DNA of 64,000 nucleotides. It comes from Escallonia rubra (taxonomy: Eukaryota > Streptophyta > Magnoliopsida > Escalloniales > Escalloniaceae). The notes beneath the pieces are model-generated. The model did no database searches, was not told the DNA's origin, and saw nothing but the letters and a program-made list of their open reading frames with translations. The translations under genes were made by a program, and so were the position numbers. This document shows, piece by piece, positions 10,728 through 23,421 of this stretch; within the stretch, counting starts at the first letter, position 1; each line of letters begins with the position of its first letter. The stretch covers positions 434,001-498,000 of the forward strand of contig JAVXUO010001116.1 of the NCBI GenBank assembly GCA_033065855.1, in the 5' to 3' direction.

Positions 10728-13700
10728 CATCAATTTTCTACAAAAAAGGTTAAAGTTTCAAAGAGTTGTTGGCCTTTTAATGCATTTACCTAAGACATAT
10801 AAGGCCATATTGAACCAAAATCATACTTTTCATTCCTCTAGAGCAGTCCTCGTCCCCTGAAGATATCTGATAAACTTCATCTTCTTCTAAACCTCCTCCT
10901 TTTTCTACTGATCCTTCATCATTCCGTGATAATACAAGCTCTTTCTTCATTTTACGAGCTTTCTTTCACTTACCTGCAAAACCATACAGTCCACATGATA
11001 CCTACCACGTATAATAGGTAGTATTTAATACAAAATGGTTGATAATGTTTCTGCAAGAAGATTAATATTTTCTTTACGGGTATTGACGTTTGTTTCACCA
11101 TCGGCTCCGAATTGTCATTTGGATCCTTGACTCGTAGATTGGATAACCTCCACATTTTCATCACCTGGCGGGAAAAATAGATCTACTTTACTTTTGAACA
11201 CTAGTGAAAAAAAAGCATGACCCATACTTGAATAGCATAACAAAAATACACCAAGTTAAAACCTCGAGTAAGACTAAAGAGGCTAGTATATCTCTCCTAA
11301 TTCAGAAAACAACATATAATTCTGTTAAAATTACCCTGTTGAACCGAAATAACCGATTATACAATAATATACAAACTTTGTTTTCATAAGCCAAGGTACG
11401 AACGGTTACAGAGATAGAATTTACAAAGGAAGTCAATAGCAAGTTTAAAATCCAGTATCATAGTAAGTATGCCTCTAATAGTGAGCAAAACCTTTACATG
11501 AGTTAAACAACTTCTAAGTTTTAGGAAATAAAAAACACCATTATCTGCCGAAAAAGAAAATGGTACAACAAGAAAGTTATATACTCCGACATACGCAAAT
11601 GAGATAGTTCTATCATTAGGTCAGATTCATCGAAAACTAATAACCACATGGCAAATTTTCCTTGCCAATTTGTAAGTAGCAGGAATGAAATAACGACATG
11701 ATAATGGAAGTTTGAGTTGTTCCATTAACAATAAGTTTTAGTTAGTTCCCTGAAGAAGAGTTGCAGTTCGCAAGCAACGTTTGTAGATGATAAGAAGCTA
11801 GGATAAATCGTCCCTATTAGTTACATAGCATGCAATAAAACAATGTAACATCTGCATTCATTGCTCATTTTGGTGCCAAGCCTGCTCAAAGGAAAATTTT
11901 ATGTTAGATGACCTTGTCAAAGATGTGATTTCTCTGAAACTTGGACACACAATCAATTCTTGGCTCAGGAATAGGGAAAATAGCTACCTGATCTTTTTTA
12001 GGATTCAGCATGCCCAATGAACTCTTGGATGACCGGAGAAAGGAAGATAATAATATAGGAAAGGGAAAGAAATAGATCTATTTATGAGGAGCTAGGTTGG
12101 CTTCTGCCTCGTAAAAGTTTCAAAGTGAATATCGTTCTGTTGGTAAGAGCCATCTTCAATCTCATTCTCGAGCTCATCAACATTGTCAGTCGCAGCTTTC
12201 TTTACCTTCTCCCTTTTTCTTTACTTTTTCCTTGATTTGTTGCTTTCTTTTCCTTCTGCTTCATTTTGTTCATCAAGGTCATCTCCCATTCCTACTTCAA
12301 TTATCTTGTCATTTTTCATGTTCTTACTCCTTATGATTTTCTTCTCTCCAACTGACTTATCTGCAGAAAGCCACAACATCCTACTCACATGAAAAGGTAA
12401 ACCCAACAAAAGAATATAAACTTCAAATACAGTGCCTTAAAATTGGTTTCACCTTCAATGATGAACTGACTAACTTGCTCGGTACCATAATTATCCCTGA
12501 TTCTTCCCTTCTTTCTTGAAGAAACTCTTTTCCTTTTTCAGCTTATACAAGTTTTTGTCTGGGAACAAAGAGGTGGGTATTACAATCCTTAATCATTAGA
12601 GTAAAATAATCAAAACAAAAATTATACCAACAAATATTAATTAAGTGCATGAAAAATATGATGCAGTTCATCTTAAACCTTCCACAATATGCCGTGCAGT
12701 TAGAATGGCCTCAGTCAACTGTCCGAGACTCTTAATGTGAATGTTTATGCATTTAACTTATGTTGCTTTCTTGGAAGGTACGAGGTCCATTCCTTCTGTT
12801 TAACCAAATTTTAAACCGCATAACACTAACGATATGGTTTAAACTGCTTAACTCTATACAAATCAAATAGACTTTCAAACACAATCATAGTGGCATGGCA
12901 TACCTAGAACTGCAAATATTTCAGTAGTTAGTATTTTTGGAATGTTCAACCAAAATGATCACTTGCGCACACCTATGGCTCGCCATATATTTGGTAAGCC
13001 CGTGACTATATCATGTCTTCTATACTATGTGTTCATTCCTTCTTCAAATCCAATATTTTCATTTTGTACTTTGTAGACATTTTTTAATCTTGGCCTGTCT
13101 CAGCCTCTAATACATGTGGTTATACATCCCGATTAATCACCAAAACATGAGACAATATAGCAATATTGCTAAATTGGATAAATACCACAGCACATTCAAA
13201 GCCTGCCCTTGAGTTATATACTCCCTATAACATATCTTCTATGCCATGAATATACTAATTCTAGAAACATATTACACGTGAGATATATAATTATAACATC
13301 AGAGATCAATAAAAAAGGAAGACACAACTTTAAAAGGGCTACATCTTTGTTAATTCATTGATAGCCAAAATTACAAAGCACAGGTGTAAGAGATAAATAA
13401 GAAACTAACTTAAATAAGACATGGATAAAGAATATCTTATAACTTCAAGCTCCAAGCTCTTTATCTAGTACCAATTATGCACCATACATGCAATTAGAAA
13501 CACATGCACCAAATTTTTGAAGAAACGCCTGAATACAAAAAGTGTACGATAAAGACTAGAATAGCAATTGGCCGTCAAAAGGGTAGAAGGAAAAGAATGA
13601 GTTTAAATAAATATACCACTTTCAGAAAGATTGACAATTTGCGTCTCAATGTATTCGTCTATCTTCTTCTTTTCTTTTTTCAACTTCTTCTTGTCTTCTT

Positions 13701-13930
13701 TCTTGAATATATCAGGTTTACCTTTAAGCTTCAGCTTATTCTGCGAACCCTCTGCTCCCAACTCTCTGTGTGCGTGTGCAATAGAAACGCGGGTGGCGTT
13801 AGTGCAACCCAATTTTTTCTGGTTCCGACTTTATTCTTCACACTGCATACAAGGGTTTTGTTGACCATTTTTTCTTTACACTTCGTTACCACTAAAATTT
13901 TAGAGTGAAACTAAACTTGCACTTTCTTTG
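10728..13930 (-). pseudogene. Duplicated 5' half of RRP7 (inverted-repeat arm A)
   Basis: The block is colinear with 31080-34180 plus the RRP7 leader. Exon counterparts are 10827-10973 (exon 5), about 11090-11180 (exon 4), about 12133-12369 (exon 3), 12453-12558 (exon 2) and 13617-13761 (exon 1). Lesions seen: the start codon is TTG instead of ATG (13759-13761), exon 2 has one extra base, and exons 3, 4 and 5 each have an in-frame stop. The exon 3 donor GT has become AT. Exons 6-8 are absent. The left border is at about 10728, against pararetroviral sequence. It lacks the hAT insertion present in the parent, so it preserves the original exon 1 sequence around that site. Confidence 0.85.
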
Positions 13931-13943
13931 TTTTTCACCAAAA

Positions 13944-14285
13944 ATAAGGGAAATGACAAATGATTCTTCGTGTATTTTGGATTTGCGGGTCAACTCCGAA
14001 TGTTAATTCTAACAATTGATCCTTATTTGTTAATTTGGTGCAATTTAGGACAATTGGTTGATTTTAGACAAAATTGGCTTGTAAAAAATACACAATTGTC
14101 CCTCCAATTTCTAACTCCTTTACCTTCTCTCCTTAATCCTTCATCATCAACTCAAGCACCACCACTCCCACGACCATTCCCAACTCAAGAACCACCACCA
14201 CCGTCGCCATCATACCCACATTACTTGAATTGCTGCCACAAAATCCATCCGTACCACCACCAACTACCAAAATGTACGATAAAGT
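13944..14285 (+). mobile_element. Left-end fragment of the MULE-like element upstream of RRP7
   Basis: The sequence beginning GGGAAATGACAAATG matches the left end of the element at 38893 for about 340 bp, including the Pro/His-rich run CAAGCACCACCAC. It stops at the junction with inverted arm B. The duplication was therefore copied from a chromosome that already carried this transposon beside RRP7. It forms the loop (about 480 bp with its edges) between the two arms. Confidence 0.7.
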
Positions 14286-14344
14286 TGGTACCATCATTGC
14301 ATACAAGGATTTTGTGGCGATACAGATGGACTTTGTACATTTTG

Positions 14345-16170
14345 AGAATAAATGGTCAACAAAACCCTTGTATGCAGTGCGAAGAATAAAGTCGGAACCA
14401 GAAAGAACCGGGCTGTCCTAACGCTACCCTTGTTTCTATTGCACACGCACACAGAGAGATGGGAGCAGAGGGTTCGCAGAATAAGCTGAAGCTTAAAGGT
14501 AAACCTAATAGATTCAAGAAAGATGACAAGAAGTTGAAAAAAAGAAAAGAAGAAGATAGACGAACACATTGAGACAAAAAATTTCAATCTTTCTGAAACT
14601 AGTATATTTACTTCAAGTCATTCTTTTCCTTCTACCCGTTTGACGGCCAGTCACTATTCTAGTCTTTATCATACATTTTTTGTATTCAAACGTTTCTTCA
14701 AACATTTGGTGCATGTGTTTCTAATTACATGTATGGTGCATAATTGGTACTAGATAAAGAGCTTGAAGTTATAAGATATTCTTTATCCAAGATTGGTCCG
14801 TCATGTTTCTATCTTATTTAAGTTAGTTTCTTGTCTATCTCTTACTCCCGTGCTTTGTAATTTTGGTTATCAATGAATTAACAAAGATGTAGCCCTTTTA
14901 AAGTTTTGCATCTTCTTTTTTATTGATCTCTGATGTTATAATTATATATCTCATGTGTAATACTCCCTCCGTCCCTTTTTAAGTGACTCGTTTTATTTTG
15001 CACGTATATTAAGAATTTAGGTTATATATTATGTCTTTCCCATTTTACCCTTTAGAGAGAAGGAGGAAGAGAGTGGGCCATGGGAGAGAAAATTGGTTGG
15101 TAGAGTGTTAAATATGGAGAGAGAAATAGAATAAAAAAGTGTAAAGTGGTGGGCCATGAGAGAGAAAATGAGTTGGTAGAGAATTAAATGTGGTGAGAGA
15201 AATAGAATAAAAAAAGTATAGAAAGGGTAAATGTGTAAAAATACCTAAAGAATCTTTCCTAATTTAGAAGTGATCACTTATTGTGGGACGGCCCAAAAAG
15301 GAAATTTGATCACTTAAAAAGGGACGGAGGGAGTATGTTTCTAGAATTAGTATATTCATGGCATAGAAGATATGCTATAAGGAGTATATAACTCAAGGGC
15401 AGGCTTTGAATGTGCTGTGGTATTTATCCAATTTAGCAATACTGTTGTTTTGTCTCATGTTTTGGTGATTAATCAAGATGTATAACCACGTGTATCAGAG
15501 GTTGAGGCAGGCCCATATGAAAAATGTCTACAAAGTACAAAATGACAATATTGGATTTGAAGAAGGAATGAAAACATAGTATAGAAGACATGATATAGTC
15601 ACGGGCTTACCAAATATATGGCGAGTATGGTGTACGCAAGTGATCATTTTGGTTGAACATTCCAAAAATACTCACTACTGAAATATTTGCAGTTCTGGGT
15701 AAGCCATGTCACTATGATTGTGTTTGAAAGTCTATTTGATTTGTATAGAGTTAAGCAATTTAAACCCTATCGTTAGTGTTATGTGGTCTAAAATTTGGTT
15801 AACCAGAAAGAATGGATGGACCTTGTACTTTCTAAGAAAGCCACATAAGTTAAATGCATAAACAGTCACACCAAGAGTCCCGGACAGTTGACGGAGGTCA
15901 TTCTACCCGCACAGCATATTGTGGAAGGTTTAAGATGAACTGCATCATAATTTTCATGCACTCAATTAATATTTGTTGGTGTAATTCTTTTTTTGATTAT
16001 TTCACTCTAATGATTAAGGATTGTAATACCCACTTGTTTGTTGCCAGACAAAAACTTGTATAAGCTGAAAAAGGAAAAGAGTTCTTCAAGAAAAAAGGGA
16101 AGAACCAGGGATAGATATGGTACCGAGCAAGTTAGTCAGTTCATCATTGAAGGTGAAACCAATTTTAATA
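14345..16170 (+). pseudogene. Second RRP7 5' copy, inverted (arm B)
   Basis: This is the reverse complement of about 12430-13870, so the two copies form a large imperfect palindrome. An ATG is retained at 14459. The exon 1 counterpart is 14459-14601 and exon 2 is 16048-16152, both on the plus strand. A net frameshift in the lysine-rich part of exon 1 (a 3-bp loss plus a 1-bp gain) leads to a stop soon after, so no RRP7 N-terminus can be made. The exon 1 donor GT is kept. The copy ends about 18 bp after exon 2. A Stowaway MITE lies in its intron 1. Confidence 0.85.
14963..15333. mobile_element. Stowaway MITE (Tc1/mariner type), complete
   Basis: The ends are CTCCCTCCGTCCC and its inverse, flanked by TA on each side. 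The same intron position in arm A (near 13270) and in RRP7 (near 33685) has a single TA and no insert. This gives two independent empty sites and shows the MITE arrived after the duplication. Confidence 0.95.
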
Positions 16171-16344
16171 CAACTTGACTCTTTGCTTAAAAATATGCTA
16201 AAGAAAGCCATTTTGTTCTATTAGTTAGACTTTATAGAAGTCATTATCTCTCATACATATGGATCCACATTGGATGCATCACTAGAGTTGGACACCCAAC
16301 ATTGGGTTGCCTTCCTATATGAAAGGTCACCAGCTTCCAACAAC
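16171..16344 (-). other. Possible unidentified coding tail between repeats
   Basis: The minus strand is open from about 16439 to 16251 and reads through LLEAGDLSYRKATQCWV before stopping at 16251. Its upstream part overlaps the first tandem unit. I do not recognise it. It may be a terminal exon of the gene whose 5' end was triplicated next to it. Confidence 0.25.
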
Positions 16345-18010
16345 AGAATATGTTGCATTATGTGTCCTCCATCAGAGCTCATAGAATACAATGATAAGAA
16401 TAACATCAAAGCTTCCATTCGAGGCTTATTCAACATCAACAGATTACACGATTCATCCCAAAATATCCGCTTTCCTCATCAACGACCAGACCTTCCACAG
16501 CTGATTTAATCTTACTATTCCTAAAATCACTCATGGCAAGATCCGAGACAAGTTACCCGAAATCGATCAATTATCCTATCTTTGATGAATCAAGATCAAA
16601 GTCTTCTTTATATATGTAATTCTTTTCAACGACATGAAGGAAACAAGGCGCTTACAAAAATAAGAAGAATATAGCTAACCTTGGATTCCATATAAGAAGG
16701 CGAGAAGAAGAGGCGGTAGCGGCGGCGGACGACGGTGGAGCCGTGGAGGTGCTTTCACTGGTTTGTGGGTGTGGGGGCTGACCAAAGAAGGTGCGCGGTG
16801 AAGAGAGAGAGAAAAGAAGAATGAGGCAGTGGCTGTCAGCTGTGGAGCTGTTGGCAAAGTCACAAAGACGGAGAGACGAGCTAGCGGCGGCGGGGGTGGA
16901 ACAGGAAAGTCAGCAGAGGCAGAGAGTGAAAGAGAAGTTAGAATCTAGAGTTTCTTGAGACAAAAATTGATGCCCCCTTATTCTTCTTATCAATTTTAAC
17001 CAAAAATTGACACAATATGCAGTAATAAAGAGATTCTTAAATTCTATAGCAACAGTGCGATAACACCAAATCTATGAAGAGTCTACAACAAGGAGAAACC
17101 ACAAGGCAGAGGGGACAGATCCAAAAACCTAATACAGCAAATGGAACCAAAAATGTTTTCAATCAACTCCAAATCAAAACTAACCCAATGACATAATCCA
17201 ATCTGTGAGGGAAATTTGAGAACTATTTTTCTAATTCAGAGATATATACACAAAGGACTACAGCCACCAGACAACACCAAGCCCACTCCACCACAACTGT
17301 CCAAACCTTCTCTCCTCCCACCAAAGTTCCTTTCCTTTTACGTTATAGTGATTTTCTTGTATACATTTACAAGCAGTTGTATATATACATGTATAACACC
17401 AGACAACATCATCCCAACACCAATACAAATCTGTGCAGGGAAATTTAATAACGGATGCGATGTTTTCATCAATATTCCAGAAATAAAGTGTACTGTGGAA
17501 ATTTACAACAGCAACATCGTCTTAAAAAAAATACTAAACAATATAGCATAATTAATATTAGAAGCCTGAACTTGCTTTTTTGGGGATCAATATATGTTAA
17601 AAACATGCAATCAGTGACGGGCTGTTGTAGACTAGATTAGAAGCCTGGACCTGTTGTTTTAGGGGAAGTGCAGGCCATGGTGGAGGAAGGGAGGGTCCTC
17701 CAAATCAGCGGGGAAAGAAACAAGGAGAAGGAAGAGATCTACTGATTCGTAATCGCGGAGAAGATGGGTCTGTTGATTCGTAATCGCAGAGAAGATGGAA
17801 GCAATTTAAGAGATATGGAAGAAATTGAAGAGATTGACGGAGAGAGAGGGTAGAAAATGGCATACATGTTGAAGATGGTCGGCGGCAGAGATCCCTCGCC
17901 GGCGGCGGAGGAAGCTGAGAGAAGTCGTTGCTCCTTTCTTTCTGCCTCACACTTCCTTTTCTAAAAACCCTAGCCCGATTGTTTTTATCCAAAGTGCTTG
18001 GGATAAAACC
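16345..18010. repeat. Tandem unit 1 of 3 (about 1.66 kb)
   Basis: This is the first of three head-to-tail copies; anchors such as TTGCAT...GTGTCC and CAGAGCTCATAGAATA recur at 16352, 18016 and 19717. Read on the minus strand, the unit looks like the 5' end of a gene: an AAACCCTAG leader, a possible splice donor, and then an alanine/serine/proline-rich stretch near 16740-16680. That stretch ends just before a GGTTAGC donor-like site. The product is unknown. Confidence 0.8.
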
Positions 18011-19711
18011 AATACGTTGCATTTTGTGTCCTTCCATCAGAGCTCATAGAATACAATGATAAGAATAATCTCAGAGCTTCCATTCGAGGATTATTCAACA
18101 TCAACAGGATACACGATTCATCCCAAAATATCCGCTTTCCTCATCTACGACCAGACCTTCCAAAGCTGATTTAATCTTACTATTCCTAAAATCACTCTTG
18201 GCAAGATCCGAGACAAGTTACCCAAAATCGATCAATTATCCTATCTTTGATGAATCAAGATCAAAGTCTTCTTTATATATGTAATTCTTTTCAACGACAT
18301 GAAGGAAACGAGGCGCTTACAAAAATATTATCACAAGAATCACGTTAGTGAAATGATAAGAAGAATATAGCTAACCTTGGATTCCAGATAAGAAGGCGAG
18401 AAGAAGAGGCGGCAGCGGCGGCGGACGACGGTGGAGCCGTGGAGGTGCTTTCACTGGTTTGTGGCCGTGGGGGCTAACCAAAGATGGTGCAGGGGGGAGA
18501 GAGAGAGAAGAAGAAGAAGAAGAATGAGGCAACGGCTGTCGGCTGTGGAGCCGTCGGCAAAGTCACAAAGACGGAGAGACGAGCTAGCGGCGGCGGAGGA
18601 GGTAATGGGAAAGTCGGCAAAGGCAGAGAGTGAAAGAGAAGTTAGAATATAGAGTTTCTTGAGACAAAAATTGATGCCCTGTTATTCTTCTTATCAAATT
18701 TAACCAAAAATTGACACAATATGCAGTAAAAAAGATATTCTTAAAATCTAAAGCAACGGTGGGATAACACCACATCTATGAATAGTCTACAAGATGGCGA
18801 AACCACAAGGCAGAGGGGACAGATCCGAAAACCTAATACAGCAAATGGAACCAAAAATATTTTCAATCAACTCCAGATCAAAACTGACCCAATGACATAA
18901 TCCAATCTGTGAGGGAAATTTGAGAACTATTTTCCCAATCCAGAGATTTATGCACAAAGGACTACAGCCACCAGACAACACAAAGCCCCCTCCACCACAA
19001 CTGTCGAACCCACCTTTCCTCACACCAATGTTCATTTCCTTTTATGTCATAGTGATTTTCTTGTATACATTTACAAGCAGTTGTATATATACATGTATAA
19101 CACCAGACGACATCATCCCAACACTAAAACAAATCTGTGCAGGAAAATTTAATAACGAATACGATGTTTTCATCAAAATTCCAGAAATAAAATGTACTGT
19201 GGAAATTTACAACAGCAACATCGCCTTAAAAAAAATTAAACAATATAGCAGAATTAATATTAGAAGCCTGGACCTACTTTTTTTGGGGATCAAGATCTGT
19301 TAAAAACATGCAATCAGTGACGGGCTCTTGTAGACAAGATTAGAAGCATGTACCTGTTTTTTTTGGGAAGTGCAGGCCATGGTGGAGGAAGGGAGGGTCC
19401 TCCAAATCAGCGGGGAGAGAAACAAGGAGAAGGAAGAGATCTATTGATTCGTAATCGGGGAGAAAATGAGTCTGTTGATTCGTAACGCGGATAAGATTGA
19501 AGAAATTTAAGGGATATGGAAGAAATTGAAGAGATTGACGGAGAGAGAGGGCAGAAAATGGCCTACCTGTCGAAGATGGTGGACGGCAGCGATCCCTTGC
19601 CGGCGGCGGAGGAAGCTGAGAGAAGTCGTTGCTCCTTTCTTTCTGCCTCAAGCTTCCTTTTCTAAAAACCCTAGCCCGATTGTTTTTATCCAAAGTGCTT
19701 GGGATAAAACC
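18011..19711. repeat. Tandem unit 2 of 3 (about 1.70 kb)
   Basis: This is the second copy, close in sequence to units 1 and 3. It carries a minus-strand frame starting MEGHIMQRIGFIPSTLDKNN (19738 down to 19340) and a plus-strand frame starting at 18920 that is open in all three units. Neither frame has a recognisable domain. Confidence 0.8.
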
Positions 19712-21425
19712 AATACGTTGCATTATGTGTCCTTCCATCAGAGCTCATAGAATAAAATAATAAGAATAACCTCAGAGCTTCCATTCGAGGATTATTCAAC
19801 ATCAACAGGATACACGATTCATCCCAAAATATCCGCTTTCCTCATCTATGACCAGACCTTCCACAGCTGATTTAATCATACTATTCCTAAAATCACTCTT
19901 GGCAAGATCCGAGACTAATTACCCGAAATCAATCAATTATCCTATCTTTGATGAATCAAGATCAAAGTCTTCTTTATATATGTAATTCTATTCAACGACA
20001 TGAAGGAAATGAGGCGCTTACAAAAATATTATCACAAGAATCACGTTACAGAAGTGATAAGGAGAATATACCTAACCTTGGATTCCGGATAAGAAGAAGG
20101 TGAGAAGAAGAGGCGGCAGCGGCGGCTGCCGACGGTGGAGCCATGGAGGTGCTTTTCACTGGTTTGTGGCCGCGGGGGCTGACCAAAGTTGGTGCGCGGG
20201 GGGGGGGGGGGAGAGAGAGAGAAGAAAAAGAATGAGGTAGCGGCTGCCGGCTGTGGAGCCGTCGCAAAGTCACGAAGACGGAAAGACGAGCTAGCGGTGG
20301 CGGGGGTGGTAATGGGAAAGTCGGTAGAGGCAGAGAGTGAAAGAGAAGTTAGAATCTAGAGTTTCTTGAGACAAAAATTGATGCCCCGTTATTCTTCTTA
20401 TCAATTTTAACCAAAAATTGACACAATATGCAGTAACAAAGAGATTCTTAAATTTTATAGCAACAGTACGATAACACCACATCTATGAAGAGTTTACAAT
20501 AGGGAGAAAGCACAAGACAGAGGGGACAAATCCAAAAACCTAATACAGCAAATGGAAACAAAAATGTTTTCAATCAGCTCCAGATCAAAACTGACCCAAT
20601 GACATAATCCAATCTGTGAGGGAAATTTGAGAACTATTTTTCTAATCCAGAGATATATGCACAAAGGACTACAGCCACCAGACAACACCAAGCCCACTCC
20701 ACCACAACTGTCCAACCCACCTCTCCTCCCACCAAAGTTCATTTCCTTTTACGTCATTGTGATTTTCTTGTATACATTTACAAGCAGTTGTATATATACA
20801 TGTGTAACACCAGACGACATCATCCCAACACTAATACAAATTTGTGCAGGGAAATTTAATAACGAATACGATGTTTTCATCAATATTCCAGAAATAAAGT
20901 GTACTGTGGAAATTTACAACAGCAACATCTTCTTAAAAAAAATACTAAACAATATAGCATAATTAATATTAGAAGTCTGGACCTACTTTTTTTGGGGATC
21001 AAGATCTGTTAAAAACATGCAATCAGTTACGGGCTCTTGTAGACGAGATTAGAAGCTTGGACCTGCTTTTTTTGGAGAAGTGCAGGCCATGGTGGAGGAA
21101 GGGAGGGTCCTCCAAATCAGCGGGGAGAGAAATAAGGAGAAGAAAGAGATCTATTGATTCGTAGTCGCGGAGAAGATGGGTGTGTTGATTTGTAATCGCA
21201 GAGAAGATGGAAGAAATTTAAGAGATATGAAAGAAATTGAAGAGATTGACGGAGAGAGAGGGCAGAAAATGGCATACCTGTCGAAGATGGTCGGCGGCAG
21301 AGATCTCTTGCCGGCAGTGGAGGAAGCTGAGAGAAGTCGTTGCTCCTTTCTTTCTACCTCAAGCTTCCTTTTCTAAAAACCCTAGCCTAATTTTTTTTAT
21401 CCAAAGTGGTTGGGATAAAAACAAA
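19712..21425. repeat. Tandem unit 3 of 3 (about 1.70 kb)
   Basis: This is the third copy. The minus-strand first-exon candidate here begins MAPPSAAAAAASSSHLLLIR (about 20142-20080) and resembles an organelle targeting sequence, followed by a donor-like GTTAGG. The unit ends in a poly-C run at about 21428. The G run near 20200 and this C run are places where base counts may be unreliable. Confidence 0.8.
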
Positions 21426-23228
21426 ACCCCCCCCCCCCCCCAAGTATAAAACCCACGCTCCGGATTTTTTATCCATCCGATATTAGCATGTCCAAACGTC
21501 GGATATGATTATTTTTATCATATCTAGGGTCTTATCTCGCGCGCCAAACATAGCCATAGGATGGACGGCTATGATTGCATGATGCATAGGGCAAGTATAT
21601 CAGGGCGGGTCAGACACATGATGCGGGTTAGCAGAATACCATACCCGACCCTAATCCCGGTGTGGATTTTGAAAAAGAGAAGAAGAAAAAAAATACCCCC
21701 GCTCTGTGACCTTGGTCAAAGTCAAAATAATCCGCTCCTATCGGATCAGAGTGGGTCAAAGGTCCGCCGATTGCAGATCTTTTTGCCATCCCTATTATCT
21801 AGAGAGATTTTGCATAAAGTTTACCTTTTAAAGGTCTTTAATTGCAATTATGGAAAAACAAAATTGGGTCAATGTGCAATTAAAGATAGCGTGATGTTGT
21901 GATGGTTGTTAGTGGTGGTCTTAGACTTGAAGGGGAGACCAATAGAAGAGGGTCTGGGGTTGGGTTATGTCAAAAAGAAAGTAAAGGAAGTGGCATGTGA
22001 AAAGAAAATTCAAGACAAATAAAAGGGTAAACGAGTCATTTTTTAAATCCTTACCTCCATTTGTACCATTCAGTCTTTACATATTGATATTTTCGATAGA
22101 CACGATTGGTACTATCCACGGACCTCAAGGGGTGTAGGAATATGCCCTTATTTCTATCGAATTCGCACTATTTTGTCACTATAAAATTCGAAAGTATCAA
22201 ACAGTGTTGAACATACCTAAAAAGAGTGTGAATTTAAGTCAATTCTTTATTTACTCCTCATTTAAATGTGAACATAAACTTGAAATGAGAGCGAAATGCA
22301 TCGAAAAATTTGAATGATATTGGATTATGGTGATTGATGAGCACACATTATAGACAACGTTAAGGAGATTAACGATCCTTGTCATGGCTCGTTTAACATG
22401 AGTCTGGATCCTTTATAGTCCATGTAATTTTTGAATATTCAAGAGAAAAAACTAATTGTATGAATAATAAATTATCAAATTAATGTCACCTAAAATGTTA
22501 ATGCTGCCTACACCAATAACTAAATGGATAAGTTAATTAAAATAAAATGTGAATGCTGTTTACTCCTTTTCACTCATATATAACTAATTTTGATCATGTG
22601 CGTTGCACACGGGAGCACTATAGTCAATAAATTACGTAAATAAAATAATAAAAGCACGATACTAAAGTTTTTGACAAATAATGGAACAAAGAGTGATAAA
22701 ATCTATATAATGTTCACCTAAAATAAACATCTAACATTAAAATTTAACGGAAAAACTAATTGAAAATGATAAAAAAAAATGGTGAAAATTTTTCTATCTT
22801 ATTATATACAGTACAATTCAACAAAATCTAACAATGAGAAAATGACAATTTAATTGAAAAACTATGAATATCGCAAACAAATCTATCGACAAAAAAATAT
22901 CGACACAATAAAGGAATAAAAACGTGGAGAGGGCCATTTGAGTCACAAAATGAGCGTTGATATCTCAAGTAAACAAAATATGACGGCTAGATGAAATAAA
23001 AAAAAGGAAATAAAGTAATAAAAGAGATAAGTGATTTGTGATAGAGAGAAGGACTCACCATAGAGATAATTGTCAAATTTTAAGTTTCAGATATATTTTT
23101 GAAACTTAAGTAGGATTAGTAGGTTTAAAATTTTTTAAAATCTATTTTACAAATTTAGAATTTATAAAAGGTGATTTTCGGGAGGAGAAGTTAGATTGCC
23201 ATGACAAAATTCTAAAAAAGGAAACAAA
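21426..23228. repeat. Intergenic repeat tract; partial third copy of the 46-51 kb dispersed segment
   Basis: No gene seen. Bases about 21795-22590 match 46960-47620 and 50610-51400, sharing GAGATTTTGCATAAAGTTTA, CTTTTAAAGGT and CATGAGTCTGGATCC-type sequence. The stretch 21640-21796 ends in TTGCCATCCCTA, a hAT-like terminus (inverse TAGGGATGGCAA) with no matching left end found. The rest is AT-rich and unidentified. Confidence 0.6.
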
Positions 23229-23230
23229 TA

Positions 23231-23421
23231 CTCCCTCCGTCCCTGATCATATTTCCTTTTTGGGCAGTCCCACAAAAAGTGATCACTTCCAAATTAGGAA
23301 ATATTCTATAGGTATTTTTACATACTTACCATATTTATATTTTTTTTATTATATTTCTCTCACCACATTTAATTCTCTACCAACTCGTTTTCTCTCTCCT
23401 GGCCCACCACTTTACACTTTT
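23231..23421. mobile_element. Truncated Stowaway MITE
   Basis: It begins with TA then CTCCCTCCGTCCC and follows the complement of the 14963-15333 element for about 190 bp. It is then cut off exactly where the decarboxylase-derived sequence begins, so the duplication breakpoint removed its other half. Confidence 0.85.

Noticed and set aside
20190..20215. Long G run (similarly the C run near 21428 and the T/G run near 28149-28178)
   Set aside because: Treated as homopolymer tracts with uncertain base counts, not as biological signals.
21594..21796. Possible small hAT MITE (TAGGGC... to ...GCCATCCCTA)
   Set aside because: Only the right end looks right. The left end does not match it and the flanking 8-mers differ.
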